Assembly: GCA_947488325.1 (NCBI GenBank)
Contig: CANKYZ010000001.1
Coordinates: 434,001-498,000, forward strand
From: an uncultured Erythrobacter sp.
Lineage (GTDB): Bacteria > Pseudomonadota > Alphaproteobacteria > Sphingomonadales > Sphingomonadaceae
DNA length: 64,000 bases
Direction: 5' to 3'
Positions 1 to 8,863 of this stretch are shown one piece after another. A program made the position numbers and the translations under genes. The notes beneath the pieces were generated by a model. It worked only from the letters and a program-made list of their open reading frames with translations. It did no database searches and was not told where the DNA came from. Each line of letters starts with the position of its first letter. The stretch's first letter is position 1.

Positions 1-726
1 TTTGCGCGCCAAACCTTCGGCAATGGCAGTTTTCCCGACGCCCGGATCACCGACATAAAGAGGATTGTTCTTTGACCGGCGGCACAGGATTTGGATCGTG
101 CGGTCCACCTCTGGTCCGCGGCCAATCAGCGGGTCGACTTTGCCTGCCTCGGCCTTGGCGTTGAGGTTCACAGTAAACTGATCGAGTGCGGTTTCCTTCT
201 TGCTGCCGCCCTCTTTGGCGGTTTCTGCGTCCGCAGGGCCGGCCCCTTCTTCTGCGCCGGTTGCCGTGTTCGATTCCAGCTGGCGGCCACCTTTGCCAAT
301 GCCGTGGCTGATAAAGCTGACGGCATCCAGACGGCTCATATCCTGTTGCTGCAGGAAATAGACGGCATAAGAATCGCGCTCAGAAAACAGAGCCACCAGC
401 ACATTTGCGCCTGTCACGGTGTCCTTGCCCGAAGATTGCACATGCAGGATCGCGCGCTGAATCACCCGCTGGAACCCTGCGGTGGGCTGAGGATCGGCGT
501 CTTCTTCCGTTTTGAGCGATTGATATTCCTGATCGAGATATTGCTTCACCACTTCGCCCAATTCAGCAAGATCAACACCGCAAGCCGTCATAACCTGCGA
601 GCCATCTTCATCATCAATCAGCGCGAGCAACAAATGCTCCAATGTCGCATATTCATGCCGACGCTCTGACGCATGGGACAGCGCGTTGTGCAAGGTACGT
701 TCGAGATTTTGAGCGAAGCTGGGCAT
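1..726 (-). CDS. clpA: ATP-dependent Clp protease ATP-binding subunit ClpA (5' part, cut by window start)
   Basis: ClpA is the AAA+ unfoldase that feeds proteins to ClpP in the cytoplasm. The first 242 residues are visible. Residues 1-150 form the Clp N-domain (start [16 protein letters not shown], then [11 protein letters not shown] and a second repeat with [13 protein letters not shown]). An Ala/Gly/Glu-rich linker covers about 155-185. The first AAA+ module then begins with [17 protein letters not shown] and the Walker A motif GDPGVGKT just before the window edge. The N-domain and linker favour ClpA over ClpB, which has a middle coiled coil further on that cannot be checked here. The start is ATG at 726. 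No clpS-like gene lies directly upstream; the next minus-strand gene encodes a DUF1192 peptide. Confidence 0.93.
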   Translation of the reverse strand, partial: MPSFAQNLERTLHNALSHASERRHEYATLEHLLLALIDDEDGSQVMTACGVDLAELGEVVKQYLDQEYQSLKTEEDADPQPTAGFQRVIQRAILHVQSSGKDTVTGANVLVALFSERDSYAVYFLQQQDMSRLDAVSFISHGIGKGGRQLESNTATGAEEGAGPADAETAKEGGSKKETALDQFTVNLNAKAEAGKVDPLIGRGPEVDRTIQILCRRSKNNPLYVGDPGVGKTAIAEGLARK

Positions 727-821
727 CGTAGGTCTCTATTGAGGAGCGGGGAGGGAGTGTACGATAATATATGGGGCAAAGGTGCAGGATTGCGACTCTG
801 AATTGTCAGGGCACGAATTCC

Positions 822-1025
822 TCACGACCCAGAACCGCCAAATAGGGCATCAGCGGCATTGCGGTGGGCGGCGGCTTTATCGCGGTGTGTTGTGACGCGC
901 TCAATCTCGGCCTTAAGCAGTGCGATCCGATCGTTCAGCTCGTCTTGAGAATACGGCGCCAGATCTTCAACAGTGAGCCGGCTGGCAGCGTCTCCTTTGC
1001 GGATTGGGCGATCATCATCTTCCAT
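822..1025 (-). CDS. DUF1192 family small protein
   Basis: A 67-residue acidic cytoplasmic protein of the DUF1192 family, widespread in alphaproteobacteria and without an assigned function. Residues 1-12 carry the family signature MEDDDRPIRKGD. SRLTVEDLAPYSQDEL follows, and then an amphipathic helix with heptad character (ELNDRIALLKAEIERV), which suggests a short coiled coil. The ATG at 1025 fits family members best; an in-frame ATG at 1037 would add four residues, and neither has a clear Shine-Dalgarno. It lies 95 bases upstream of clpA on the same strand and is divergent from the oxidoreductase gene. Confidence 0.8.
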   Translation of the reverse strand: MEDDDRPIRKGDAASRLTVEDLAPYSQDELNDRIALLKAEIERVTTHRDKAAAHRNAADALFGGSGS

Positions 1026-1162
1026 TGCACACAACATCGCAATTAACGCGGCTTGCTGTCAATGTGCATGGGAGGTAATCGCTTGTGTATTGTTAAGGAG
1101 TATGCGTGGGGACCCACAATTTCCTTTTGTCACAAGCCGATGAAATCCGGTGAATAGGGGCG

Positions 1163-2188
1163 GTGAATATGGTTGAAGCGAATGCGGCTGTTCTTCCCGA
1201 AATAATGCATGTTATCGACTTTGCTGCACCGGGTGGTCCCGATGTGTTGCGGATTGAAGAAGTCGCCGTTCCCACCCCAGCTGCGCATGACGTTCTGATC
1301 AAAGTTGCCTTCGCGGGGGTCAATCGCCCCGATTGTATTCAGCGTGCGGGAGCTTATCCGCCGCCGCCGGGCGCATCACCTATCCTGGGGTTGGAGGTAG
1401 CGGGCGAAGTGATTGCCGTTGGTGCGGAGGTGCCAATTGAAATGTTGGGGGCTCGTGTTGCCGCGCTGACACCCGGCGGAGGATATGCCGAATATTGCGT
1501 CGCGCCGTGGCAGCATTGCCTGCCAGTGCCTGATGACATGGAGTTAAAGACGGCGGCAGCATTGCCTGAAACGCTGTTTACCGTGTGGCACAACGTTTTT
1601 GAGCGCGGCATGGCGCGGGATGGAGAACGGCTATTGGTGCATGGCGGCACTTCGGGAATCGGCACAATGGCGATCATGCTGGCCAAAGCGTTTGATATGG
1701 AAGTGATCGTGACCTGCGGTGATGAGGCCAAATGTGAGGCAGCGCGGAAAATTGGCGCGGACCTTGCGATCAATTACCGCGAAAATGACTTTGTCGAGGC
1801 AGTCACCAGCCATACTGGCGGCGCTGGCGTGAACATCGTGCTCGATATGGTGTCGGGCGATTATGTCCCGCGCAACCTTCAATGTCTTGCAGAAGATGGG
1901 CGGCATGTGACGATTGCGGTGCTGGGCGGAGTAAAGGCCGAACTGTTCATGCCGATGGTGATGATGCGGCGGCTGACGCTGACCGGATCGACGTTGCGCC
2001 CGCGGTCTGATGCGTTCAAGGCCGCGCTGGCTGATGAGATCGTCGACAATGTTTGGTCGCTTTTCACCGAAGGCGAACTGGCCCCGATCATGGACCAGAC
2101 ATTTCCATTGGCAGAGGCAGCAGCGGCCCATGTGCGGATGGAAGCGGGTGAACATATTGGTAAAATTGTACTCGAAATTGGCAGTTAA
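1163..2188 (+). CDS. NAD(P)H-quinone oxidoreductase, PIG3/zinc-independent MDR family
   Basis: A medium-chain dehydrogenase/reductase of the quinone oxidoreductase (QOR, PIG3-like) branch, expected to reduce quinones with NADPH in the cytosol. The N-terminal GroES-like fold carries APGGPDVLRIEEV, GVNRPDCIQRAGAYPPPPG and ILGLEVAGEVIAVG, all typical of the PIG3 group. The Rossmann half begins at HGGTSGIGTMAIMLAKAF. The structural-zinc cysteines of alcohol dehydrogenases are absent. Possible starts are GTG 1163, ATG 1169 (AGGGG about 10 bases upstream) and ATG 1205, which begins at the family's usual N-terminus. An intrinsic terminator follows at 2275-2308. Confidence 0.88.
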   Translation: MNMVEANAAVLPEIMHVIDFAAPGGPDVLRIEEVAVPTPAAHDVLIKVAFAGVNRPDCIQRAGAYPPPPGASPILGLEVAGEVIAVGAEVPIEMLGARVAALTPGGGYAEYCVAPWQHCLPVPDDMELKTAAALPETLFTVWHNVFERGMARDGERLLVHGGTSGIGTMAIMLAKAFDMEVIVTCGDEAKCEAARKIGADLAINYRENDFVEAVTSHTGGAGVNIVLDMVSGDYVPRNLQCLAEDGRHVTIAVLGGVKAELFMPMVMMRRLTLTGSTLRPRSDAFKAALADEIVDNVWSLFTEGELAPIMDQTFPLAEAAAAHVRMEAGEHIGKIVLEIGS

Positions 2189-2274
2189 AATGCCTTTGCG
2201 CACGCCCCTGACATAGGTTTCATAACCATTTCCTTGCCGTTTGATCGGCATTGGCCTATCTAGCTTGGTGCAAC

Positions 2275-2308
2275 GGCCGCTCCGAAAGGGGCGGCCTTCT
2301 ATTTTTTT
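2275..2308 (+). terminator. Intrinsic terminator or attenuator in the trcR leader
   Basis: A 9-bp stem (GGCCGCTCC at 2275-2283 with GGGGCGGCC at 2288-2296, one G-T pair) closes a GAAA tetraloop of the GNRA type. It is followed by a T-rich run TTCTATTTTTTT at 2297-2308. It would end the oxidoreductase transcript. The trcR start codon lies only 13 bases beyond the T run, so transcripts initiated upstream must cross this structure to express trcR. Confidence 0.85.
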
Positions 2309-2321
2309 ACGGAGTTTTCCT

Positions 2322-3089
2322 ATGGGCCAGCCCACACCGCTGATGCCGCATGCGACCGCCACCTGGCTGGTTGATCACACAGGCCTCTCTTTTGAACAGA
2401 TCGCCGAGTTTTGCGGCCTGCACATTCTCGAAGTGCAGGCGATGGCTGATGATCTTGCTGGCAGCAAATACACTGGCCGCGATCCAGTCCATGCTGGTGA
2501 ATTGACGCTGGGTGAGATTGAACTGGGTCAGGCGGATGAAAATTATTCGCTGAAAATGCACAAGGCCCCGGTCGAAGTGACCCGCACAAAAGGTCCGCGC
2601 TACACGCCTGTGTCAAAGCGTCAGGATAAGCCAGACGGTATCGCCTGGGTTCTGCGCAACCACCCTGAAATTTCGGATGCGCAGATTTCAAAGCTGATCG
2701 GCACCACACGCAACACTATCGGGGCGATCCGCGACCGTTCGCATTGGAACATTCAGAATATTCAACCCAAAGATCCTGTGACTGTTGGGCTGTGTTCTCA
2801 GCGTGAGCTGGACGCAGTCGTTGCCAAAGCGGCAAAACGCGCTGGCGTTGTCGAAGAAGTTGCAGCACCTGTCGATGGCGACACCCGTTCTGACAAAGAC
2901 AAGCTGATCGAAGAACTGCACGCAGAGCGCGACGCGAACGTCAAAGCCGCTGCGGAAGCTGCGCAAGAAGCCGAAGCCGAAGCATGGCTGACAGCAAAAC
3001 GCGAAGCCGAAGAAGCAGGCGGTGTCGAAGCGGCACCTACACCAGGCTTTGCTGAGCCCCCCGCAGAAGACGACGCATCTAGCGAGTAA
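2322..3089 (+). CDS. trcR: Cell cycle transcriptional regulator TrcR (DUF1013)
   Basis: A 255-residue DUF1013 protein; members are named TrcR, a cell-cycle transcription regulator of alphaproteobacteria. The first 170 residues match the family: MGQPTPLMPHATATWLVDHT, an HTH-like segment (LSFEQIAEFCGLHILEVQAMAD), TRTKGPRYTPVSKRQDKPDG, and a second HTH-like stretch (NHPEISDAQISKLIGTTRNT). The C-terminal 85 residues are acidic, Ala/Glu-rich and low in complexity, probably coiled or disordered. The ATG at 2322 is supported by a GGAG seven bases upstream, right after the leader terminator. It stands alone, between the oxidoreductase and acyl-CoA ligase genes. Confidence 0.88.
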   Translation: MGQPTPLMPHATATWLVDHTGLSFEQIAEFCGLHILEVQAMADDLAGSKYTGRDPVHAGELTLGEIELGQADENYSLKMHKAPVEVTRTKGPRYTPVSKRQDKPDGIAWVLRNHPEISDAQISKLIGTTRNTIGAIRDRSHWNIQNIQPKDPVTVGLCSQRELDAVVAKAAKRAGVVEEVAAPVDGDTRSDKDKLIEELHAERDANVKAAAEAAQEAEAEAWLTAKREAEEAGGVEAAPTPGFAEPPAEDDASSE

Positions 3090-3209
3090 CGCGCAGCAAG
3101 ACTGACTGGCGGGGGCTGCCACTGGCTGGCCGCCGTCATTTCAGCACATCGCGGCAAAATAACCGCCCCTTGCGGTGCTCTATACTTGTGCGTGTGCGGA
3201 TCATGGGCC

Positions 3210-4886
3210 ATGTTTATTGACATGACTGTCAATACTTCCTCCTACCACCACCCAACGCCATGGGATGCGCATTTTGAATCGCTAACTCTGCCGGAAATGT
3301 TCAGACAGACGATGGAGCAGGATCCATCCGCTCCTTTCCTCCATTTCCTCGGTCGGACTTATTCCTATCAGGACATCTATTCTCAAGCGCGACGATTCGC
3401 CGCCGGATTGATTGCGATGGGGATCAAAAAGGGCGACCGCGTCGGCCTTTTCCTCCCCAATGTCCCAATTTATGCCTCCGCCTATTACGGAGCGATGATG
3501 GCCGGTGCGATTGTGGTGAATTTCTCGCCGCTTTATTCGGTTGAAGAATTGGCATGGCAGGTTGGCGATAGCGGCACCCGAGTATTGGTGACTGTGGATG
3601 TACCAGAACTTTACGGTAACGCCGCCAAAGTTCTCGAACAGTCTGATTTGCAAACGCTAGTTGTCGGTTCGCTTGCGGAGATGCTGCCTTGGATAAAAGG
3701 CACTGCGCTCAAAATTTTAAAACGCAGCCAGATCGCCAATGTTGCATGGGGGTCAGCAACATGCCGATGGTCTGATTTGCAAAGTGATGCGGCGGTGGAA
3801 TTGCCAACGCTCGATGCCCAAGAAGATCTTGCTCTTTTGCAATATACAGGCGGAACGACCGGACGGCCAAAAGGCGGAATGTTGGGGCACAGTCAATTGT
3901 CGCAGAATGCGCAGCAGATCGCTGCAATCAACCCGTTTGGCGATCCTCGCAGCGAAGTGTTTATGGGCGCGCTGCCATTCTTCCATGTTTTTGCAAACAC
4001 CGCGCTGCTGAACCATTCCGTTGCGACAGGCGCCTCGATTGCGATGGTGCCACGCTTTGATGCAAAACAGGTTTTGCAAACTATCCAGAAATACAGAGCT
4101 ACCGGCTTTCCTGGTGTACCAACCATGTTTCAGGCGCTGCTCGATCATCCCAATCTAAGCAAGACCGACCTTTCATCGCTCAAAGTGTGCATTTCAGGTG
4201 GAGCTCCGATGCCGGGTCCAGTGCATGAAAAATTTGAGGCAGTCACAGGCGTGCGGCTAGTCGAAGGATACGGTCTGACCGAAAGTGCGGGCGTTGTTTC
4301 AGTCAATCCTTATGCTGGCACGCGCAAGCGCGGCACGATTGGGCAACTGGTAGCAGGGACAGAGATTGTCCTGCTCGATAAAGAAGACCCGACCAAACTT
4401 GCACCTGAAGGTGAACCGGGCGAGCTGGCGATCCACGGGCCGCAGGTGATGCGGGGTTACTGGAATCGACCCGAAACCGCAGCCGAAGTGTTTGTGACTC
4501 GCGATGGTAAGCAATATTTGCGGACAGGCGATGTTGCCCAATTGGACGATGATGGCTTCCTCTCCATCGTAGACCGGATCAAGGACATGATCTCTGTGGG
4601 CGGGTTCAAAGTCTTCCCCAGCGTGGTCGAAGATGTGATCCTCAAACACGAAGCGGTGAAAGAAGCGCTAGTGATAGGCGTACCAGAGAAATATCGCGGC
4701 GAAGTTCCACGCGCCTTTGTGACGTTGGAACCCGATTCAGATGTCGGCGGCGATGCTTTGAAGTTGTGGCTCAATGAACGGGTCGGCAAACATCAGCGCG
4801 TCGATCATGTGGTAATCCGCGAAGAATTGCCAAAGACGATTATCGGGAAGCTGGACCGCAAGGCTCTTCGCGCCGAAGTCCTCTAA
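3210..4886 (+). CDS. Long-chain fatty-acid-CoA ligase (AMP-binding)
   Basis: An ANL-superfamily acyl-CoA synthetase, activating fatty acids as acyl-adenylates and then CoA thioesters. The P-loop motif YTGGTTGRPKGG lies near residue 215, followed by the A5 motif EGYGLTESAG, the A7 motif YLRTGDVAQLDDDGFL, the hinge IVDRIKDMI and the C-terminal lysine motif LPKTIIGKLDRKAL. About 555 residues is the usual FadD length. The start is uncertain: ATG 3210 or ATG 3222 both precede MTVNTSSYHHPTPWD, and neither has a strong Shine-Dalgarno. The gene is monocistronic and converges on the bactofilin operon across a bidirectional terminator. The exact chain-length preference cannot be told from sequence. Confidence 0.9.
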   Translation: MFIDMTVNTSSYHHPTPWDAHFESLTLPEMFRQTMEQDPSAPFLHFLGRTYSYQDIYSQARRFAAGLIAMGIKKGDRVGLFLPNVPIYASAYYGAMMAGAIVVNFSPLYSVEELAWQVGDSGTRVLVTVDVPELYGNAAKVLEQSDLQTLVVGSLAEMLPWIKGTALKILKRSQIANVAWGSATCRWSDLQSDAAVELPTLDAQEDLALLQYTGGTTGRPKGGMLGHSQLSQNAQQIAAINPFGDPRSEVFMGALPFFHVFANTALLNHSVATGASIAMVPRFDAKQVLQTIQKYRATGFPGVPTMFQALLDHPNLSKTDLSSLKVCISGGAPMPGPVHEKFEAVTGVRLVEGYGLTESAGVVSVNPYAGTRKRGTIGQLVAGTEIVLLDKEDPTKLAPEGEPGELAIHGPQVMRGYWNRPETAAEVFVTRDGKQYLRTGDVAQLDDDGFLSIVDRIKDMISVGGFKVFPSVVEDVILKHEAVKEALVIGVPEKYRGEVPRAFVTLEPDSDVGGDALKLWLNERVGKHQRVDHVVIREELPKTIIGKLDRKALRAEVL

Positions 4887-4911
4887 GACTTCCTAACCAA
4901 TCCGAAAACAG

Positions 4912-4945
4912 AAAACGCCGCATATCCATGAGGAGCGCGGCGTTT
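4912..4945. terminator. Bidirectional intrinsic terminator
   Basis: An AAACGCCGC / GCGGCGTTT inverted repeat (4913-4921 and 4937-4945, perfect 9 bp, 15-base loop) lies between the converging acyl-CoA ligase and bactofilin genes. In the minus direction it is followed by a T-rich stretch (TTTTCTGTTTTC), in the plus direction by TTTCAATATTCC, so it can serve both. Confidence 0.8.
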
Positions 4946-4967
4946 CAATATTCCTTGTTCGAAAGGA

Positions 4968-5441
4968 TCAGTTGGCGATCTGTAACGGCGGGTCTTTCTC
5001 GCCAGCATTGGAAACCGGAGCGCGGGTTGCACTGCGCTGTGCATTAGGGGCAAAGCGGCCATCGACCTGTGCACCCTGTTCGATCGTCAAGGCATCGTAA
5101 TGCACATCGCCTTCGATCTGCGCGCTCTTAAGGATCACCAGTTCTTTTGCAGTGATTGATCCGACAACCCGACCCGACATACGGGCGGTTTCGGCGATCA
5201 CGGCTCCAGTAAGCACGCTCGATTCACCTTGAACCAAAGATGCGCATTTAATGTCGCCTTCGATTGCGCCATCAACATGCAGATCAGCTGATGCGCTGAT
5301 GTCGCCTTTAATCGTGACGTCTGATCCAATCACGGAAAAGGTCGAGTTACCTTGCGCCATGTTTCTTCCTCGGGGCTTAGGGGCGGGTGCGGCTTGTGGG
5401 GTGGCCGGCCGATCCGTTGCCGCGGGCTTCTTTGAGAACAT
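4968..5441 (-). CDS. Bactofilin (polymer-forming cytoskeletal protein)
   Basis: A 157-residue bactofilin (DUF583), which self-assembles without nucleotides into membrane-associated filaments that place cell-wall enzymes. The N-terminal 30 residues are a Lys/Pro/Ala-rich tail (MFSKKPAATDRPATPQ). Residues 33-130 are the right-handed beta-helix core with the expected short rungs (VIGSDVTIKGDISASADLHV, DGAIEGDIK, GRVVGSITAKELVILKSAQI). The C-terminus is a Pro/Ala-rich tail. It overlaps the upstream M23 peptidase gene by 65 bases, so the two are translationally linked. Bactofilin-M23 pairs act together in cell-shape control in other bacteria, which suggests the same here. Confidence 0.93.
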   Translation of the reverse strand: MFSKKPAATDRPATPQAAPAPKPRGRNMAQGNSTFSVIGSDVTIKGDISASADLHVDGAIEGDIKCASLVQGESSVLTGAVIAETARMSGRVVGSITAKELVILKSAQIEGDVHYDALTIEQGAQVDGRFAPNAQRSATRAPVSNAGEKDPPLQIAN

Positions 5442-6561
5442 CGGGGGCCGTCTCCAGGAAGGGCCGCGGATTTACCGGACGGCCATTGATTCGAACTTCA
5501 AAATGTAGATGTGGACCAGTAGACCGTCCAGAGCTCCCAAGGCCACCAAGAGTTACGCCTGCATCGACGGATTGCCCGACATTTACGTCAATCCGAGAAA
5601 GGTGGGCGTAACGCGTCATCAGGCCGCTCGCATGGGTGATTTCTACCGTCCGGCCATAGCCTGATTGCCAACCAGCAAATGACACTTCGCCTTGCGCGGC
5701 AGCGAATATTGGTGACCCATGGGCACCTTTGAAATCAATCCCGCTATGCATCGCGCCTCGGCGGGTGAACGGATCGCGGCGATAGCCGAATGCAGATGTA
5801 ATGCGCTGATCAGCAGCCGGTACGACTTGCGGCACCCCTGCCAAAGCGCGCTCGAGCGCGGACATGCGGGCAAGGCTAAGCCCTAGCCGTTCAAACCGCG
5901 GATCGAGCGATCCATCTGCTGATGTTGCCAGGATTTCAAGCGGACCACCCATTGCCGATGCGATGTCGGATCCAACAGCTTCAGCCATGGCATTGGGGTC
6001 GAGGTTAAGCTTGCGCAAAGCTTCTTCTGCGCGGCGCGCGCGCCAATCAGCAAAGCGGGTCATATTCTCAACAAAAACAAGCTGACGCGCTTCGATTTCA
6101 GCTAGCCCTTGAGCCTGCGGGAATATGATTCCAACCTGCTCTACTGTCTCTGCGGTTTCCTCGCTGGAATCGGTGACATTTGTATCGACCGTTTGGATTT
6201 CGGCAGGAAGCAATTCGGCCATTGCCTCAAGAAGGTTCTGGCGTGCATCCAAATCTTCGACCACTTGATCAAGGTCACCGCTATAGGCATCAATGCGTTC
6301 GCGCGCGCTGGCGACTGCTGCTTTTTCTTCTTGGAAGGAGGCGATGCTGGCTTCGGCGGAGTAGTTACTCCAAGCCATCACACCCATGGAACCGGCCCAG
6401 CCGGTTGCCAACAGTGCCACAGCCGTCGCTGCACCCATCTGCATCTTCGATGAAATTTTGATGAAGCGAACTTGGCCTTGCGAGCGCATGAAGAACTCAC
6501 GATCAGGAAACCACTCGCGCAGCCTCTCTGTCCAAGGACGGTCGGAAATCTTATCTGGCAA
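5377..6561 (-). CDS. M23 family metallopeptidase (LytM-type peptidoglycan hydrolase), partner of bactofilin
   Basis: A membrane-anchored zinc endopeptidase expected to cut peptide cross-links in peptidoglycan. One transmembrane segment (AATAVALLATGWAGSMGVMA) follows a short cytoplasmic N-terminus. A periplasmic coiled coil comes next (ASIASFQEEKAAVASARERI, DLDQVVEDLDARQNLLEAMA). The C-terminal M23 domain has complete zinc and catalytic motifs: HSGIDFKG (HxxxD), RYAHLSRI and GPHLHFEVRING (HxH). The start is uncertain. The frame stays open to 6732 without a good ATG; TTG 6561 (MPDKISDRPWTERLREWFPD) with GGGG upstream gives 394 residues. It is first in a two-gene unit with bactofilin. Confidence 0.9.
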   Translation of the reverse strand: MPDKISDRPWTERLREWFPDREFFMRSQGQVRFIKISSKMQMGAATAVALLATGWAGSMGVMAWSNYSAEASIASFQEEKAAVASARERIDAYSGDLDQVVEDLDARQNLLEAMAELLPAEIQTVDTNVTDSSEETAETVEQVGIIFPQAQGLAEIEARQLVFVENMTRFADWRARRAEEALRKLNLDPNAMAEAVGSDIASAMGGPLEILATSADGSLDPRFERLGLSLARMSALERALAGVPQVVPAADQRITSAFGYRRDPFTRRGAMHSGIDFKGAHGSPIFAAAQGEVSFAGWQSGYGRTVEITHASGLMTRYAHLSRIDVNVGQSVDAGVTLGGLGSSGRSTGPHLHFEVRINGRPVNPRPFLETAPDVLKEARGNGSAGHPTSRTRP

Positions 6562-6834
6562 AGCGGCCCCGATTATCTTTTTTTCTCTCGACCCAGTCGC
6601 TACCAACCGAATTGTAAAGAATCGAATCCAAGCGTGCAGCGAACCGCTGAACCGATGCGGAATTGCGATGAAACGTTCATATGAGAGCAATATTGCATAA
6701 CTGCGCTTGATGTCGTTTCTATACAATTTCACCGATCGGTAAGGTTAGGAGCGAATCGCCAACGTATATTAACCGTTTTCTGCGGGATTGAGTTGCGCCT
6801 GACAGCGGATGATCGCGATGCTACTGATGATGCA

Positions 6835-8136
6835 ATGAATCACATGAATCCCCTTCCTGATGCTGATAAACCTGAGGCCACAGAAGCATCAGCAACTCAG
6901 CTTGTCGATCAGCTTGCGCAAGCGGGTAGAGCTGCTCAACGCGTGCTTGCCAACCTATCGAGCGAGGCGCGAGTCAATGCGTTGAATCTGGCTGCAGTGC
7001 ACCTGCGACGTGATGCGCAGAACATTTTGGCTGAGAATACCAGAGACCTTGATGCGGGGCGCGCCAATGGTCTTTCGGGTGCGATGCTTGATCGCCTTGC
7101 GCTGGATGAAACGCGGTTGGAGAGTATCGCTGCCGGTCTTGAAGCGGTGGCCTGTCTGCCCGATCCGGTGGGCGATGTGATTGATATTTCCAAGCGACCC
7201 AATGGACTGCAACTCAGCCGAGTTCGCGTGCCGATCGGGACGATTGGGATAATCTATGAAAGTCGACCCAACGTCACAGCCGATGCGGCGGCTCTATGCG
7301 TTCGTGCAGGGAATGCCGCGCTGCTGCGTGGTGGCAGCGAAGCTGTGCATTCCAATCATGCGATCCTCGCGAGCCTCACCAAAGGCCTGGTTGAAGGCGG
7401 AATTCCTGCTGAAGCGGTGCAATTGATCCCGACGCAAGATCGCGCAGCCGTGGGCGCGATGCTGAGTGCGTCTGGTTTGATCGACATGATTGTTCCGCGT
7501 GGGGGCAAAAACTTGGTGGCACGGGTGCAGGCCGATGCCCGCGTGCCTGTGCTCGCCCATCTCGATGGGATTTGTCACACCTATATCCACGCTGCCGCCG
7601 ATCCAGAAATGGCGCGGGAAATCGCTCTCAACGCAAAGATGCGTCGTACTGGGATTTGCGGAGCTATGGAAACTCTGTTGATTGATGCCAAATTTGGCGA
7701 TGCGGGCGCATTGATAGCCGCGCTGATGGATGCCGGCTGCGAATTGCGCGGGGATGCTCGTGTCCAAGCGCTCGATAGCCGGGTAAATCCCGCCGACGAA
7801 AGTGATTGGGACACAGAATATCTCGATGCGATTTTGGCCGTTGCGATGGTCGATGATCTGGAAACGGGGATCGCCCATATCGCCCGTCATTCCTCTGCAC
7901 ATACCGATGTGATTGTTACGAGCGATGATGCCGTTGCCGAGCAGTTTCTTACCCGTGTGGATAGCGCAATTGTGATGCATAATGCGTCTTCGCAATTCGC
8001 CGATGGTGGTGAATTCGGCCTGGGCGCGGAAATCGGTATTGCCACCGGCCGGTTGCATGCGCGCGGTCCGGTCGCTCTTGAAGGGCTCACCACTTATAAG
8101 TGGATGGTGCGAGGGACTGGGCAATCCCGCCCGTGA
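6835..8136 (+). CDS. proA: Glutamate-5-semialdehyde dehydrogenase (gamma-glutamyl phosphate reductase)
   Basis: The second step of proline synthesis: reduction of gamma-glutamyl phosphate to glutamate semialdehyde with NADPH. Family landmarks are VPIGTIGIIYESRPNVTADA, the nucleotide-binding region GNAALLRGGSEAVHSN, the catalytic cysteine in MRRTGICGAMETLL, and the C-terminal SSQFADGGEFGLGAEIGIAT. ATG 6835 gives 433 residues; an in-frame TTG at 6793 and ATG 6844 are alternatives, none with a strong Shine-Dalgarno. It starts a plus-strand run with nadD (4-base gap) and rsfS. proB is not in this window. Confidence 0.96.
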   Translation: MNHMNPLPDADKPEATEASATQLVDQLAQAGRAAQRVLANLSSEARVNALNLAAVHLRRDAQNILAENTRDLDAGRANGLSGAMLDRLALDETRLESIAAGLEAVACLPDPVGDVIDISKRPNGLQLSRVRVPIGTIGIIYESRPNVTADAAALCVRAGNAALLRGGSEAVHSNHAILASLTKGLVEGGIPAEAVQLIPTQDRAAVGAMLSASGLIDMIVPRGGKNLVARVQADARVPVLAHLDGICHTYIHAAADPEMAREIALNAKMRRTGICGAMETLLIDAKFGDAGALIAALMDAGCELRGDARVQALDSRVNPADESDWDTEYLDAILAVAMVDDLETGIAHIARHSSAHTDVIVTSDDAVAEQFLTRVDSAIVMHNASSQFADGGEFGLGAEIGIATGRLHARGPVALEGLTTYKWMVRGTGQSRP

Positions 8137-8140
8137 AGCC

Positions 8141-8782
8141 ATGAGGACCGGCCTATTAGGCGGCAGCTTTAACCCTGCCCATGGCGGGCATCGCCGAATC
8201 ACCCGCTTTGCAATCGATGAGCTGGGCTTGGATGAGGCGTGGTGGCTGGTTTCCCCCGGCAATCCCTTAAAACCACGTGACGGCATGGCGCCGCTGCAAG
8301 CCCGGCTAAAGTCTGCTCGGACGCAGTCGCGGCGCGCGCCAATTGTGCCGACTGCAATCGAGCAATCGCTGGGCACGCGCTACACGTTGGACACCCTGCG
8401 AAAGCTGAAACGGCGATACCCCAAGCGCGAATTTGTGTGGCTGATGGGGTCAGACAATCTGGCGCAATTCCACAGATGGAAGGGGTGGCGCGATATAGCG
8501 CGGTGTATGCCGATTGCAGTCATCGCGCGCGCCGGCTATAACGATCAGGCTATGACGAGCCCCGCCATGGCCTGGTTAAGGCGCTATCAAGTGTCTGCCG
8601 CCAGTTTTCGGAATAATCCGCAATGGAGCGCACCGGCCCTGATATTTATGCGATTCGATCCAGACCCACGCTCGGCTACCGCGATTCGCCGCAGTGATGC
8701 TGATTGGGCCTTGCGCTATCAAGGCGCAGTGGTTCGCGATCTACTAACTTTCCGGCAAATTCAGGACCGGACTGTTTCATGA
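8141..8782 (+). CDS. nadD: Nicotinate-nucleotide adenylyltransferase
   Basis: Adenylates nicotinate mononucleotide in NAD synthesis. The 213-residue Rossmann nucleotidyltransferase has the ATP-binding GLLGGSFNPAHGGH motif at residues 4-17, VWLMGSDNLAQFHRWKGW in the middle and an SATAIR segment near the C-terminus that matches the family ISSTxIR motif. ATG 8141 begins four bases after the proA stop, implying co-translation. nadD next to proA upstream and rsfS downstream is a common alphaproteobacterial arrangement. Confidence 0.95.
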   Translation: MRTGLLGGSFNPAHGGHRRITRFAIDELGLDEAWWLVSPGNPLKPRDGMAPLQARLKSARTQSRRAPIVPTAIEQSLGTRYTLDTLRKLKRRYPKREFVWLMGSDNLAQFHRWKGWRDIARCMPIAVIARAGYNDQAMTSPAMAWLRRYQVSAASFRNNPQWSAPALIFMRFDPDPRSATAIRRSDADWALRYQGAVVRDLLTFRQIQDRTVS

Positions 8783-8863
8783 GGCGCTGGAGCCTTTCCA
8801 AACCCTTTCTTGCTATTCGGCGTGCTGACGCCCATTTTCACCTTACAATCTGGAGACTAATTC

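Noticed and set aside
1631..2362. 243-codon minus-strand open frame across the oxidoreductase gene
   Set aside because: Shadow of the plus-strand gene; the predicted protein is rich in His, Arg and Cys with no family features.
6731..6742. ACCGATCGGT palindrome in the M23/proA divergent gap
   Set aside because: Ten bases with no spacer or second copy; common by chance.
7294..8376. Long 360-codon open frame on the minus strand
   Set aside because: It is antisense to proA and nadD, whose products match families over their full length. The frame encodes no recognisable motif.
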